DNA from: Paragonimus westermani
Taxonomy: Eukaryota; Platyhelminthes; Trematoda; Plagiorchiida; Troglotrematidae
NCBI GenBank assembly: GCA_008508345.1
Contig: QNGE01000969.1
Coordinates: forward strand, 140,541 to 204,540
DNA: 64,000 nt
Direction of reading: 5' to 3'
In this document: in pieces, positions 33,716-46,860 of the stretch
Layout: each line of letters begins with the position of its first letter
Numbering within the stretch: the stretch's first letter is position 1
Notes under the pieces: model-generated
Seen by the model: the letters and a program-made list of their open reading frames with translations, nothing else
The model's database searches: none
What the model was told of the DNA's origin: nothing
Translations under genes and position numbers: made by a program

Positions 33716-36700
33716 ACCGAATAGTCAGCAGTTAGCTGGTTTTGTTGTTTCGTTTCAGTCTCCATCAGCAGGTGAAAAAGTCAATACCGTGATAATGCAG
33801 CTGACACGTAGTCTCTTGTCAATACAATTTCAACATCAGCTTATATGATTAATTGATACAACCAGAAGAATCCAGAGTCACGACTCACTGTGCGCGAAAT
33901 TGTGTTCAACTTGAAACGGTAAAAAAAGCGGAAGACCGTCAGAGCAAGAAGATACTGTGGTGAAATTTCTGTGGACTTTTGTATCAGTTCCATTTCAGAC
34001 AGTGTGACATCATTAACGAAAGCACCTCATGTTTGGGGAAAAATTATTCGACGTTTTTGATTATGAAATCAGTCTTTTCATCAACTGTCGGTTCATTTTG
34101 AGTTAGTTTGAAGCATATGACACTAGGTTATTGGTTGTCATTGTATCGACGATTAGAAGCATGAGCCTACCTAACTGGCTGATGTGAATGGAAACTCGGT
34201 TGGAGCTTACGAGGTTTGACCGTGTATAATCACACACAGTCAGGTTACGTGCAACAATAAAATGTACATTAAATTTTAAATGGTTGTCTGCCGAAACTCT
34301 GAAACCTGTGACGTGCTAAATGAGGTCGGTAGAGAAAACCAGTCAGACGAATGCTGGATAAAATGAACTGAAATAGCGTTGCTTGTTAAAAGTGTATTCA
34401 GTGGGCATGTAGGTTCGCAATCCAACGCCTCGGTGAAAAAACCACACATCTGATAAACACTTCTTAGTCTGTTCATTCTGTTATCCTACCATTCTTCAGT
34501 TGTACTTTTGCTACATGTTTTTCTGCTGGTAAACAAAACTGTTGATTGGTAATAAGGATATGTTGGTGGCTGCCACAGTACCATAAGGCTGAAGGGTAAA
34601 TTGGTTAGTTTCGAGTCTAACCAAACATTGCGCCCAAACATTGCCGAGTTATTTTAGCCTTTGGAGTTTAGTCCATTAAGGTGGTTGCTCAAATCAGTCA
34701 GCCGTTATGTGCCAGACGACGGGACCATGACTTTGGTATTACCAAATATTTAGCAGAGTCCATTTTTTGAGGTGACAGTGTGTGCAAGCTCCTGGCGCAT
34801 GCTCTAGAGTCTCTGACTTACTCTAGACTGTTTTCTGCGCTTGGTGGATTATCTCGAAACCTATCAACCACACTGTGCAGTGACTTGTGTTAACTTTTAG
34901 TAGGATCACAACATACTGAGATCCCGAAATACCATAACAAATTGTTTTTCCCAGTGATGCTACATTTAAACAGCTGCGCCGCGCAAAGAACTGAAATTTC
35001 CTTAAAAGCAAACAGAAAGTAGATTACGACTTATTCTCCATAACTTATGGACACGAGTTTCATGGTGATGTGCTATATATACACTCTGAAGTCTAACGGT
35101 GGGGAAGTTACTTACTTGGTCGGTTTCACTGCCAACTTGTGACACCTAATTGTTCAGCTAGCCGTAACTTCGTTCGTGTTGACTGAAATGCTAAGCAATC
35201 TTGGCACGTGGACACTAGCTAAACCGTGTGCGTTACAATCTGAACAACATACACGAAAACTTGAAGTTTTTTGAATGACAGATTCAAAACCTTTTGAACA
35301 ACATGACAGTACACCTGTTCGCCGCTACCCTTTTGTGGTTAGTAATCTCTGAGACCGATGGGGATGACATAAAGATGTAGCAGTCAAGTTGCAAATCGAA
35401 TTACTTGTTAGCTCCAGATCAAATCAATCAAGTCATCCTGTACCGATGGGCTGACTACGCAAGGAACCGAACATATTCTCACCTCCTCCTTTTCTCCTCC
35501 GGATCAAATGACTTTGGAAGGGGTGCGTTTGAACGCTTTTGGCACATCCAGTTTTCTGTTAATCTCCACATGCCATCGTATTATTGTAACTGGAAACTCG
35601 AAATCAATCTTGACCCATGACTTGTTATTTTCAGTGTTGTATCGATCAAAGTTTAACTTGCCTCAAGTATTACGGAGTTAGTAAGTGATTTATTTGTTCA
35701 AAAAAGAGTCAGCAAACAGAAGAGACTACCAAGAACCTTTATTGCCAACCGCTTACATTTCATCTCAGAATGTCAGTGGCCTTTAACCTTTATAACTCAA
35801 ACTTTTGAAAACCTTCAACGAACAGAATGGTTTAGCCAGTCTTAAGACGGTCTGAGTGAGCCTTCTGGATCTCAGCCTGTGATATCTTCATACGAACATC
35901 TCCGAGAAATCTCACACTGTGGTACTTGCGGATACTTCTTGAAGCCTACAACAGAATGTATGCTCTGCACATAGGCCGTTTTCCACCGTCGATTCATCTG
36001 ACTAAAAGTGCACAAAGTGTCGTCCAAACCGAAGTTTGTTTGTTACATGGAAATATGCAGACAATTTTGCCAAATGGAAACATTGCTCGTTTACCTGAAA
36101 GACAAATCAGCTCCAGGAGAGGCAAGCGTGAGATGACTGAACGAGTTGTTAGGTCCTGGTCGAAGCATTAGGTATTTCCCGTAATCCTAATTTGTGGCTC
36201 ACACATTTAACCATCTAGTTAGGTAATTTAACAGAATATCATTAAATACAGAATGTGCCATTTTTAGATAGAAATTAGAACCATTCTGCACTTGAAGCCC
36301 CGTTTAAAGCGGAAGCACCTATTTTGCGTGATTACAGATATTGACTGATCGGACCTTAGAAGTTAACACAAAACAACCAGAGCTGTTGCACCCCAGCAAA
36401 GCAGTACAGTGACGGTTGTGACTTTGTGAAAAAGTAGTTAACACCGGGGAGGCTGACGGCAAAGTCGCAGTCATGTTGAATTTGACTGACTGCGGAGCTG
36501 TATGCTAAAACAACGCATTTCAGGTGGGGCTATTGAAGGGTTTTGGATGTTGATTTTTGGGTTCAGTTAAGAACGGGGTTGCGATCTTGACAATGTGGAA
36601 TTTCAGATTGCACGTTGCTGTAGTTTGAAACATTGAAGGTTGTTGTTACCTATAGCACACTTTTGGGATTTTCGCTCCAAGGTCGCTCCAATATGTCTTA

Positions 36701-37060
36701 ATGATCTTGTACGATAGGGCGAGTGTTGTTAAAGTTTGCTTGCCTAGACAAGAATCTTGGGGGAATCAGGTATAAGAACAACAGTCACTTGCTGCGATCG
36801 ACTAAGGTCTTAAGTGCAAAATTCAGGGTGGGAAGTAACCGTTCGCGAATAGGATTTTCCTTCAGCCGTAGGCCTAGAAGTGGCCCACTGGGAGGCAGCC
36901 AAGGAAGTGTACCGGAGGACGGTGCTCTAGAAGCGAGAGAGGAATACAACGGAAAATCAAACAGCGGACATCTTGACAGTTTGCCGAAGGTTTTAAGAAG
37001 CTTGACTAAAGGGGTCTTAGGCTGGGACCTTCAAAATGTAGTCTCATACAGCAAGAAGTA
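33716..37060. other. Unrecognised sequence with one antisense-looking frame
   Basis: Plus-strand frames occur at 35405-35620, 35926-36171 and 36723-37061. The last (112 codons, basic, ending LGWDLQNVVSYSKK) runs up to the 3' end of the minus-strand candidate exon at 37079 and overlaps its polyadenylation signal. It has an internal GTATAAG donor-like site but no convincing acceptor. I recognise none of them. Confidence 0.35.
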
Positions 37061-37061
37061 G

Positions 37062-37067
37062 TTTATT
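37062..37067 (-). terminator. Polyadenylation signal AATAAA
   Basis: The minus strand reads AATAAA 11 bases after the TGA that ends the frame at 37079. This is very close to the stop but compatible with a short 3' untranslated region. Confidence 0.45.
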
Positions 37068-37078
37068 TGGGCAGAATT

Positions 37079-37618
37079 TCAGGAAGGGACGTTCTTACGG
37101 ATTCCAGTAGGACTGAACAAATGCAATCCTGAGTAGCCCTTAAAATCGTCGACAAACTTTGCAACTTCCATGGAAAAACGTCCTGTTATTGGTGGTTTAT
37201 CACCAGTTTTGTGTGCAGTGTCGCACTGGCTTATACTCTGCTTGGAAAGAACAGACCGTTTTTCTGGAGCCAACATTCTAAGGAACCTTCTAGTCCACTT
37301 TGTAGGGTAATGGGTGGGACCGGTGGTGGTGCTGTTCCTGAGTCGGATTGAGGATTTAGGTATTGGGATGTTCGCCGAGCTTGGTGTTTCGGTTGCAAAC
37401 GTTTCATTATCAAACAAGGTGACATCATCATTGCGTAACTGTTTCAGCGTACAGTTCCGAGCGTGGAGTTTGGAGCTTGCTTCAGAAACGACTGTGTGGA
37501 TCTTCCGCCATAGTATTTCTATACATGCAATCATCGGTGGGAAAATTCGTTCTTGACTCTGACCCAAATAATATAGTGGTAGTTCCACAGATTGGTCAGG
37601 ACGGGTGATCGATATTCA
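37079..37618 (-). CDS. Candidate 3'-terminal exon, unrecognised protein
   Basis: This is the longest non-transposon frame in the window, about 180 codons between stops, ending at a TGA (37081-37079) with AATAAA just after it. The frame has no good upstream ATG; the first is 18 codons in (MIACIEILWRKIH). A possible acceptor is the CAG in TTATTTGGGTCAG near 37565, preceded by a weak pyrimidine tract. The peptide is hydrophilic, with a Ser/Thr/Asn-rich middle (PSSANIPIPKSSIRLRNSTT) and a basic stretch (KWTRRFLRMLAPEKR), and has no signal peptide or membrane span. I do not recognise it. It could be the end of a gene on the minus strand or a chance frame; the polyadenylation signal tips me slightly to the former. 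Confidence 0.4.
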
Positions 37619-39480
37619 GGCAGAAAAAAGGGGAACTACTGTGTCATTAGAACAAAAATATTCACAACCGTACATTCTGTGCAATACTACAAACTATACT
37701 ATCCATTAGAACAGAGTCCTGTTATTCGAACAAATCATCAACTACTCCGCCAGCTCCGAAATTTCAAAAGCTCAAAAGGGCAGACAGCGAGCTGGTAGGG
37801 TGTATTATGAAATTGTGATTTAATGTATAACCATAGCCCAGGTAGTCGGTATGCTTATGTGAATTTCACGTCCCGTAACAGTGAGTGCTGCTCATCCTGT
37901 ATTATATCTAGTTCTTATTGTACCATACGACTGCTTTGCAGAAGCACTGATGTATCTTGGATGCATAGTGTACCCTGTAGATACTCTGTAGTGAAGCTGT
38001 AAACTACTATGTTCCACCGGGGGAGAAGGTTCATTAAAGATGACCCACATCTAGTTCGGCCTATGGAGGCAACCACCGTTAAAACCACCATTCGTGCATG
38101 AAATAGCAATCACTGTGACTTTTATTCTCTTCAGCTGAGCATTGGTGTGACTACAGTAAATCGAGTTATTCACGAACGTTTGTTCGTTTTCAGAGTGTGT
38201 GCAACTTGACTTATGAATGTGTCGACGTTGGAGGTGAAACAAAGGTGACCTTACTATTCAGAAGAAAATTTTTAGGTGACGGGCAAACTGTGATAATTTC
38301 GGATGACGATTAGGTACTGTACCATAACGACCGCAGGACAGATGAATAATTCAACCTGCATACGAATTCTGAATTTTTGCAGCCCATGAACGTCGAAGTT
38401 CAGTCCGATAACAATGAAATCATATGCACTCCCTTTTATAATACCTAAGGTTTTGCAGCAGTTCACTCTATCCTGCGTAAAGTACCAACCGTAGGTGTGT
38501 ACTATACTGTGTTGCTCCGACTGCCGCGCTCCTCGATGGCGGAAAAATGCCAGAGAGAGAAAATTAAGTGCCATCGTTTGAGTCTTCACGACAATTTTTC
38601 AGCTGACGTGACCAAAGTATCGGGGGATGTCTTTTTTGACTTGGTCTTCAGATATCGCCTTTACCACAGACGCCTTTCTCTAAATTCAAAGTGCTACTCC
38701 AAAGGTAGGTATTATTCTTTCAAGACAATACTGAATTCAAGTGTGAGTCTAGCTGAAAAAGCGGATCGACAGGTTCAGTTGAAAAGTGTTAAAAATTTGC
38801 CAGGAATATCGGCACATCATTTGAAAAGTCTTGGAGGTTGTATTTAGAAGTGATTGTAATACTCATCGGTTATTGAAGTGTCGTGTGACTTAGCGGACGG
38901 AACGCTTTCAGAAAAGAACATTAATAAGGTTCTTGTTGTAAGAATATTGTCTAACGTTGTTGTTTGTACAGTTTATTACAGTCCTGTTCTTTGTATAGTT
39001 TACTAAGAATGTAATACTGAAATAACAGCAGTTTGCCGGATATTCTAGCGATAAACTCAACCCAGTTGTCTATTTCTGTATCAGTTAGTTTTTTCGGGTA
39101 AAACCGACATTGGAGTGTTACGCTCATCACGTCTGTTACGTATTGATTTGGTCGGATATTGAAACGATGAAGGTAGCTCTCATGACTACTAGTTAGAACG
39201 ACTGCATTGACTAACTGCAGGTAGAAAACTGGTCTGAAATAGGTAACAAATGAGAGGAAGATTCATAGACTAAATGAATTGAAAACGGTGCGCTTCAGAT
39301 AATTGAAAATCTCGTAGAAATAACGATAAACGAAGTTTCAACGAATAGGCCGTTTTCAATAAATTCACTGCTCTGGCTGGTACGATGACATACTATCAGG
39401 TGTCGTTGAGGTAGCTATTGATCAACAGGTAAGAAGGAGACGGCGTGATTGGATAAGTGATGAACACCAATTCGCTGTGA
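37619..39480. other. Unrecognised sequence
   Basis: Frames at 38272-38589 minus (105 codons) and 38497-38847 plus (116 codons) overlap each other. Neither resembles a known family. The plus-strand one could in principle be an upstream part of the PLE that follows, but I see no RT motif in it. Confidence 0.35.
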
Positions 39481-39481
39481 T

Positions 39482-40005
39482 TTGGAACACAAACGAAGTC
39501 GGTCCTCAGTAGTCAATAGTAATCTGGTTTTGCGACGAGGAAAAGTTGTTTTACAGTTTGGCCGAAATAATTTCATCAACACGATTTATCATGCCACAAG
39601 ATCTGTTGTCGCTTTTCACTCAAAACAGGCGGTCGTACTGAATTTAAAAAATAACATGCCTCTTTCCTGATCTATTCGTCTAACTTCCCTTGCTGTTCAG
39701 CACACACGGGTGGCACTACTAAGCGCTTGTCTGAAAGAATTCACGAACACTGCCGCGTTTGGCTCCGCTCCGCGAGCACCAGTTCATCAGTGCTGGCATA
39801 TTTGATCAATTGTGACCTACACACAGTTACGAAGAGATCATTTCGCACCGTCTATCGAATTTCGGCCACCTTGTCGCGAAAGATCAAATGCCGCATCCCG
39901 TCGATAGTCGAAGCAGTCGCAATCCGTCCATGTCATTCGGACTTTTGTGTTCAGAAACAGTTCCCTCTATTTCCGGGGTCTTCTCTGACAAAACGCGACC
40001 GCTGA
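39482..40005 (+). mobile_element. Penelope-like element tail with GIY-YIG endonuclease, PLE 1
   Basis: The frame at 39482-39670 reads INTIYHATRSVVAFHSKQ, resembling the linker after the PLE reverse transcriptase. After a frameshift, the frame at 39715-40003 gives TKRLSERIHEHCRVWLRSAS, then SSVLAYLINCDLHTVTKRSF, YRISATL, IVEAVAIRPCHSDFCVQKQF. This is the GIY-YIG-type nuclease of animal PLEs: the R..EH...W helix, the S.(I/V)..HL.....H block, and the closing EA.AIR....LC.QKQF. The GIY/YIG strands at the start are lost. Plus-strand orientation. The rest of the element upstream is not recognisable, so this is a 5'-truncated or decayed copy. Confidence 0.75.
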
Positions 40006-43000
40006 ATCTATGAACTATTCTGTCTGCATCCCACAGGTCTAGGACCGTTTAACATTGCCTGTCGAGGACCAATTTTTTGTGTGTTTCTAACCACAACGAA
40101 ATAGTGTCAGTTATACATTCAGTCATCATCCATTCATACTGTTCAGCTTGCATCTGTTGATCATTGAAACATTGCCATTCATAAAACTAGTGCGTTTACG
40201 TTAATGCTTCACTTACTAGTGTGGTTGTGGTTACAGAGTTTTTCATCTTTAGACATCTTACGGAGCAAAACAAAAAAACACAAAGCGGTCGCTTTGTTTT
40301 CATTGATGTATTTTTATACGCACGTTCAATCGAAAGTATAAAGAAAACTCTTACAAGGATTGTTTATGTCTTAGCTGGTAAAAACTGACTTCCTAGGTAA
40401 CTTATCCTTAGATCAAAATGACCAGAATCCGATCTTATCCTTCCAGTGGTGCAAAATCAGTGTGCTAAACCGCTGGTAAAGTCAGCAGACGAGTTATTCA
40501 CTTGGTTTTGTCGAGAAGGCAAGTGCTTTAATGCTTGAAAGCTTGGTACCGTTTCCTTCATTTTCGAAAGCGGTGATGACAGCTAGCCCTCTGATTGAGG
40601 ATTAGTACAATCGTTATCATTTATGCTAAGGTTAGAGTAGACTGGAACATTTATCTGTTGGCTTGCTTTGCACTATTATCCAGTAGCCAACACATACTTC
40701 GTGAGAGATTTTGTTGCACTGACAATTAGGTAACTGTTCGAGAAGTTTCAAACAGAGTGGAAGACAACGGCTCACCATTCGATGCCAGCTTTATGGATTT
40801 ATCCAAAATAGTTGTACAGCTGTTCGCCTGATCCTCTACGGAAAGCTATATATGCAGAGAGCTGTTGTTCATGTACTCCTGTGTTTTCTCGATTTCGTCA
40901 GGAAGGACCCTTTTGATATAAATTTCGATGACATTCACTGATCGGCTTTGCAGCATCAACGGTGTTCCACAAGGTTCCATCTTAAGACCGCCATCGTTTT
41001 TCTTGCCTGTCAGCTCCTCAATGTGGCCGTCTGGTGACGACATAAAAATTTGGCATAGTTGACTTCAGCGGGGTTGGTGAGAGGCTCTAAGCAGGTCTGA
41101 CTGTTTATACAACTAGGCTTCTGAAAATAAGCAGCTCTTTGTTACACCCAGGCATAAATTGTTGTGTAATGAAGACTGTGCTGAACATAATAAGTTGGTT
41201 ATTTTTTAATGTGAAAAGGACTTATGAACAGTCTACTTAAACGATTTCATGACTCCCTCGAACGGATCTTCAGTGTTCGGAAGGTTTCACCTTCGAAACG
41301 TTTCTATGGTGAATCCGCCTACGGTGTCTGCCTCAAGAGTTAATCAGCTAAGGTTCTTTCGTGTATCCAATGAGAGGGGTTCATCTTGTTCAGAGCGTCT
41401 AACAGGGGACATCTAAACGGATTGGCATACGTATCTCTTCACAACCTCTCGCCAAGATATTTCAATTAGGTCATTTTCCATATTTCGTGGAAACGTCAGA
41501 AGTGACTCAATCTTCTTGTTTATGAGACCCTTTAAAAATTCAATGGTCTATAGTGAAATTTGTTTATTTCTTACCACAAGATAAAGTGCTAAAGCGGCAA
41601 CATCAGTCGCGTGAAACGCAGGTGTGCGAGCATATTCAATTGGGAGCACTTCAGTGGAGATTGCTGCAAGCAATTCATTAGCGCAGAATGCATGCATACA
41701 GATAACACGTTTAGTTGATGGTTCAAATAGGTTAGTCACCGGTGACCCTCTGGTTGGATAAACCTGCCTTCAGTCTTTTATTACTGTCACTAATTAGTCG
41801 GTTGATTGTAGCGTGTCGGGGAGTGCGTGTACCATGTTTGATATAAGGCGATCAAGTGTTAATTCTTGATTAAACTGAGTATTTCTCTACTGATGCAAAT
41901 GCTCACTTCCCAGAATCTTATCTCCCAAACACACTATTTACATGACCATACTTTTAACAACTCGACGCAAATTCATGTGCACATAATCTTCTGTTTTCTC
42001 TGATCTACACACTTCAGACGAATACGGTGACTTAATTGTATCCAGTCAAAGATGAATAATAAGTCTAGGAAAAAAGTGACTAGAAAATCATTACAACCAC
42101 CGACTTTCCTGATGAAACTGAGCAAAACTGCATGGGGACATTTTGTGTTTGGTAGTTCTTTATGCATTCTCATAGAATAGAAGACTTTACTGTTGAGGCG
42201 ATAATGTAAAGAATACTGGCCACATTTTTAGAAAATAGACAAGGAATCACAAGAGAGGAATGAGACAGATATAATAAACTTGGGACTAAGGACTGTCAAC
42301 GTGAATTCTATATCCGAACAAAATGAGTAACTGTGACGTTTAACAGTCAGAAACTAACCAAACTAGAATGTATTTACTTAAAATCTCTCACTTGAAGTAT
42401 CATGAGCCAAACCTTACTTCTGGTTTGACTTATATATTTCTTTATAAGTAAAGAAGTGTATAATCGCCTAGTTTCTGTGGCTGTTCCAGATATTTTTGGC
42501 TTGGGTCTTGATCGCATATGATGGGAGATATTGCGTGCTCTCTCAATCTATCTGAACTGGAACCACGTGGATTTTTGTGCAAGCTACAATAGGTGACAGA
42601 CAGAGACTGCCTATTTGTGGTTGAGGAAAGTGAGTGTTCTATAGTGGTAAACATTATCTTGTAATCCTACGGATTTACAACGCGACTGATATAAGGTTTA
42701 TCATAGTGCAAGTTTACCATAAGTCGCCCGATCGAGGAAAATCCAAGCGAGTTTTTTCTTTAATTGCCTTTGTTACACAAGTATAGAGTGAAAATTGACA
42801 AGTATATTTGCAACAAATTACACCGGTCCTGTTGACACCCAAACCCTCTTTAGTTTACCTAGTTCTGATGACAGGTTGCCTTTCATTCCTGAATCCAGTG
42901 TTCTGCGAACAACCGTCCTATTGTACTAACAACAGCCTTTGAAGTTTACGTATCACTTTGTCCTTGTAGGCATAAGATATGCATGTAAATCTGTCGTATT

Positions 43001-44754
43001 TTAAGGTACGGGGGGACCAGAACAATTTTGTTGAACCAACTTGCATGAAGAATGGAGCGCCTATCATTTGATTTCACGATAGTTCGGTTAAAACGGGAAG
43101 CGACGAGTGTGTACGATGTGGTGCTACCTAAGCCTATTCTGTACAGGACTGTCATTAAGGTGTATTAATGACATGTCCTCTCAGCACGAACAGCAGCTGT
43201 TTTGCAAAATATTAGCAGCGGTAGATCACGTGGCTGATAACCTTTTGCCACACCAAAGTAACAGCTGATTCTCGCCATTCTTTATAGAAAGAAAATTCTT
43301 TTGATCAAAAGTGCATGAGGGGTGTTTCGAGCAAGACGAAAGTAAAGTAAGGTTAACACAAGCAGGTCGTAATTTGCTACAAACTCTACATAGTCCGGGT
43401 AATAGAAAAACAAGCATTTTCCAGTAAATTCTGGGAGATTTATTTCGCTCGTAGTAGAGCCATACGTAAAAGGAACGTGTCTTTGCCTAGCTCATCGCTT
43501 CAAATACACTTAAATTCATTCGAGACTGCAACCGGAAGTCCTTTGATTGTGTAAATAGGAGTAATTCTAACGTCGGACTTGCAGTCCTGTTGAGTTTTCA
43601 AGGTCAAGTCCGCATAAATCAAATGCCAATTACAAGTTACAGGATTGGCTGTACAAGAAATAGGACGATTGTCACGACCAGCATTGGTCGATTTGTTATA
43701 GACTACTTAAAGAAACTCATACACAATTAATTTTGCAAGTTATTATGTGATCGACCAACGCTTATCGGTAGATGGTGCTAAGTATAAGACCCGGATTATT
43801 TGAGCAGTACAAGAAAGCAAGTGTGGAAAAATGTTTTGATGTGAGAATTCCGTGGTGTCCAAAGTGAAATGAGTGACACAGTGAACAACACAGATATCTC
43901 ATGAATCCGTGGCTGAAGTTTAAGTCTCAGTCTTATCAAGAAAGTGCATTGGTGATAAACCCAGACCAGAGTAAAAGTCAAGTCTTATTTTCGAAGGTTC
44001 ACACGAGTGGCATTTGATTTATGCTAACAAATATAACAATTCACACCTGGTGTTTTCCACGTGATTGGTCGTTTTGTTCCATGAAATCCACGAAATTGGA
44101 AATGATCGGAGAGTATGAATCAAATTCAGTTCTTCCCCTTTGTTTTGATTTTGTTGATGCGATTAACAGGTATCGAGCACTAATCACAAGAACATCGGTC
44201 GGTGAACAAAACCAGTGCGTTGGATAAATCTGTCAGGTGTATTATAGGCCACTTTGTTTGTGCTTTCCGTCGTACTACCAGGTGATACTTTAATAAATCT
44301 CAGAAAAGTATATATTCTAACAGTGAGACACATGCTGTTTGATATAAGAGCGATGGCTAGTCGACTGCGGAGCTCCAACGATTCTATTAATCATTTCCTA
44401 CGAGGCACATTGTCATTTGGGAAAACCAACAAAGGTCACTGTGTAGGTGATTGACCTGAACAGAAAGAAGGCGGAATTGGCAGGGCACATTTCTATTCAG
44501 TCCAAATTGCTTCATTATCTTAGTTATTAGAGCTCACGAGAACAGTGCGGAAGGCATTGCGCAAACACTTTCAGCTGATGTACTGGAATCTAAATGCGCA
44601 AACTATTCGAAGACTGTGGGAGAAAGCCAAGCATTGGATGGTTTGGACATGCTAGTGGGGTGCCATTATTTTCGATGGATCAGAAAAACAAACTACTGTA
44701 AACGTGATCGTAGAAAAGACGAAGTCTATTTTAAATGGGACTTAACTGCGAGAA
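40006..44754. other. Unrecognised AT-rich sequence
   Basis: Only short open frames (60-70 codons) on both strands. I see no gene, RNA or repeat that I can support in these 4.7 kb. Confidence 0.5.
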
Positions 44755-44845
44755 GTCAGGGCTTTGGCTGGATGCGAAACCGTGAGAGCCTCAGCATGCT
44801 TCAACGCGGCAAGCACTGCACCGCACTAGCTACGAGGCTACACCA
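44755..44845 (-). repeat. tRNA-derived SINE, copy C (minus strand)
   Basis: On the minus strand TAGCCTCGTAGCTAGTGCGG (44842-44823, damaged A box) is followed by GTGCTTGCCGCGTTGAAGCA and a B-box-like GTTTCGCATCCAGCC (44779-44765). The middle block matches copy B at 21.56 kb almost exactly, and the part after the B box (AGCCAAAGCCCTGAC) matches copy A at 6.9 kb. This copy therefore links the other two into one family. A plus-strand frame of 86 codons (44616-44876) runs over it and is not a gene. Confidence 0.7.
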
Positions 44846-46639
44846 GGAGCTCGAAAATTTCACATTTTGTCCATGAGACCTCTAATAAAACTCATAGTAC
44901 TAATGGACGTGAGTTTCAATAGTTGGTTTGGATAAGTTGACCATCAGAGATACAACGAAATGGCGATGTCTTACGGTAGCACACTGTGGAGCATCCGGAT
45001 CTGACCCAAATTAGTGAAACCCCAAGGAGCAGCCCACTTTTACTGAAAACATTTTTTATTCTACATAAACACGGTTTGCTGTCTGATGAATTCAAAATTT
45101 GAATTCAGAAGCTCGTGGAAACGGTCGTTACGCGATCACGTGGAATAAGAGAGAAAATTTATATCACATCTTCTGTATGCTTTCCAATGAGCAGTATGGT
45201 CGCATGGAAGTATGCCAAAATTGGTCATCTTAGTATCGTAAGGTACGGAACATTCTGTCTATATATTTTGTTTTAAGATAAACAGTTAGGCATAACCGAC
45301 CTCGATTAAATGAGGTTAAATAACGCAGAATCTGAAACAGTACATTTATCATACGGCCTGTTTGACTCCAGTGTGTATAGATCAGTCGACGAAATCATAC
45401 AAACATCTTACCTTTAGCAATACCTTTCATCTAACAAGTTCTGCTGTACACTACAAATCCAGTTAGATCGGACCTCGTTGAATTGCATTCGAATAGCCCT
45501 TATGCAGAAAAATCGTGTAAAAACTGGGAACCGCAGCCTGGACAGGATTCTGTGGTCAGTCCAGGTCGCTGTGCCGTTATCAAGCAAATGTGGCCAACCC
45601 CGTGAATGTAAGGTGATGTTCTTGACGACTATACATAATCGCCGAACCCCCAATATAAGCGCCGGACATCCGTGGTGATTTCCTGACTATTTATGTAGGC
45701 CTCATGCGGCTGGTGTTTTATTTTGTACGTGTTCTTTTTCAACCGTTACGTGATGAGACAGACTAGCTGAGGTAGAAAGGTAAAAGGTGTGATAAACCGA
45801 CGGTTACAGCCAATCTTACGAAGGTTTTCCAGAAGGATCCAGCCAATGAAAGACGTCAAGGGGAGCCACTTAAGAAGGTCACAAAACATTGTAGAGACAG
45901 AGCATGATGGGTAGCGAACCATCTTGGCCAACAGGAAGAATCAAGAAAAACGGAATTGGCTTCCAAAGAAACTGGAAGTTCTTTATTGCTCAACTCAAAC
46001 TTTGTTTCAAGACACCCTCAAGAATTGTGCAAAGGTCCTTCAAAATCAATAAAATCACTATCAGATTAAAATCAGAGAAAGCGCTGTATAATAGTGGTTA
46101 AGAAGTAGGTTTTTTTACCCAACCAAAAACATTTCGCTTGCTTTGGTGCTAAAGTAGAACGAACCTGATGCATGGAAATATTACCAACATGATCTTCGGC
46201 AGAATTACCAATAGATTAACAATAGATGTACGCCGATGGGTAGCATTGTAAATTGTGAGAAATAGTACACTAGCTTTTTTGAATGTTGACGAAACGCTGA
46301 CTTTCATGTTCAGACGTTGGAACACTTTTCGTTGCTTCTCAGTTTGTCAGTTTGTTAAAAGACAAAGCTTCGAATCAAGCCTTTTTTGAAAGAGAAATTA
46401 CGGTTTTGAAGTGCCCAGTCAGCAGTCCTGATCCAGATCGCATAGCAAATCTGTGAGATCTATTTACTTACAAAGTATATAGATGCGCTATATATTGCAG
46501 TTCAATGTACGAATCGGCGACTGATTAAAGTGAGCACGGTAGAATCTAATTTCCAACTCACTACAGATTACTGATGAGTACTAGGAGATTTCGGTTTTTA
46601 TATAAATTGAAAATCACTCAGCTGACCGCAGCTATCCTA
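44846..46639. other. Unrecognised sequence with a perfect palindrome
   Basis: A perfect palindrome with 10-base arms around one A lies at 45087-45107 (TGAATTCAAA, A, TTTGAATTCA). The region 45414-45678 has overlapping frames on both strands without a recognisable family. Confidence 0.45.
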
Positions 46640-46860
46640 TTCTGATAGAACTTCCAGTCGGTCCCTTCGAAACGAAGCATTAGACTCCAGTGTTACGTTA
46701 TCTTTAGAGGTTGTCAAAAGTATATAACTTTAATACGGCTTAGACTAGAACTCCGGCCACGCTTACCTGAGGTAACTACGTTGGTCGCTCCGCCACTGAC
46801 CTCACTTGAGGCACGACTGAATCAACATGTGTAAACGTTCAGCCACATTCGCTTGTTGGT
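46640..46860 (-). repeat. TIR/tRNA-like element, copy 4
   Basis: In the same order as the complete copy at 10.05-10.4 kb: CTTCCAGTCGGTCCCTTCG and GAAGCATTAGACTC (arm), TAGAACTCCGGCC (complement of a B box, about 46747-46759), CGCTCCGCCACTGACCTCAC (complement of a decayed A box region, about 46787-46806) and GAGGCACGACTGAAT. The tRNA-like part is on the minus strand. The right arm is lost after about 46860. The copy is heavily diverged but collinear over about 220 bases. Confidence 0.65.

Noticed and set aside
45084..45110. CTGATGA followed by a strong hairpin, considered as a second hammerhead
   Set aside because: The base run after the hairpin is GAAG and not GAAA, there is no cleavage triplet in place, and helix I cannot form.
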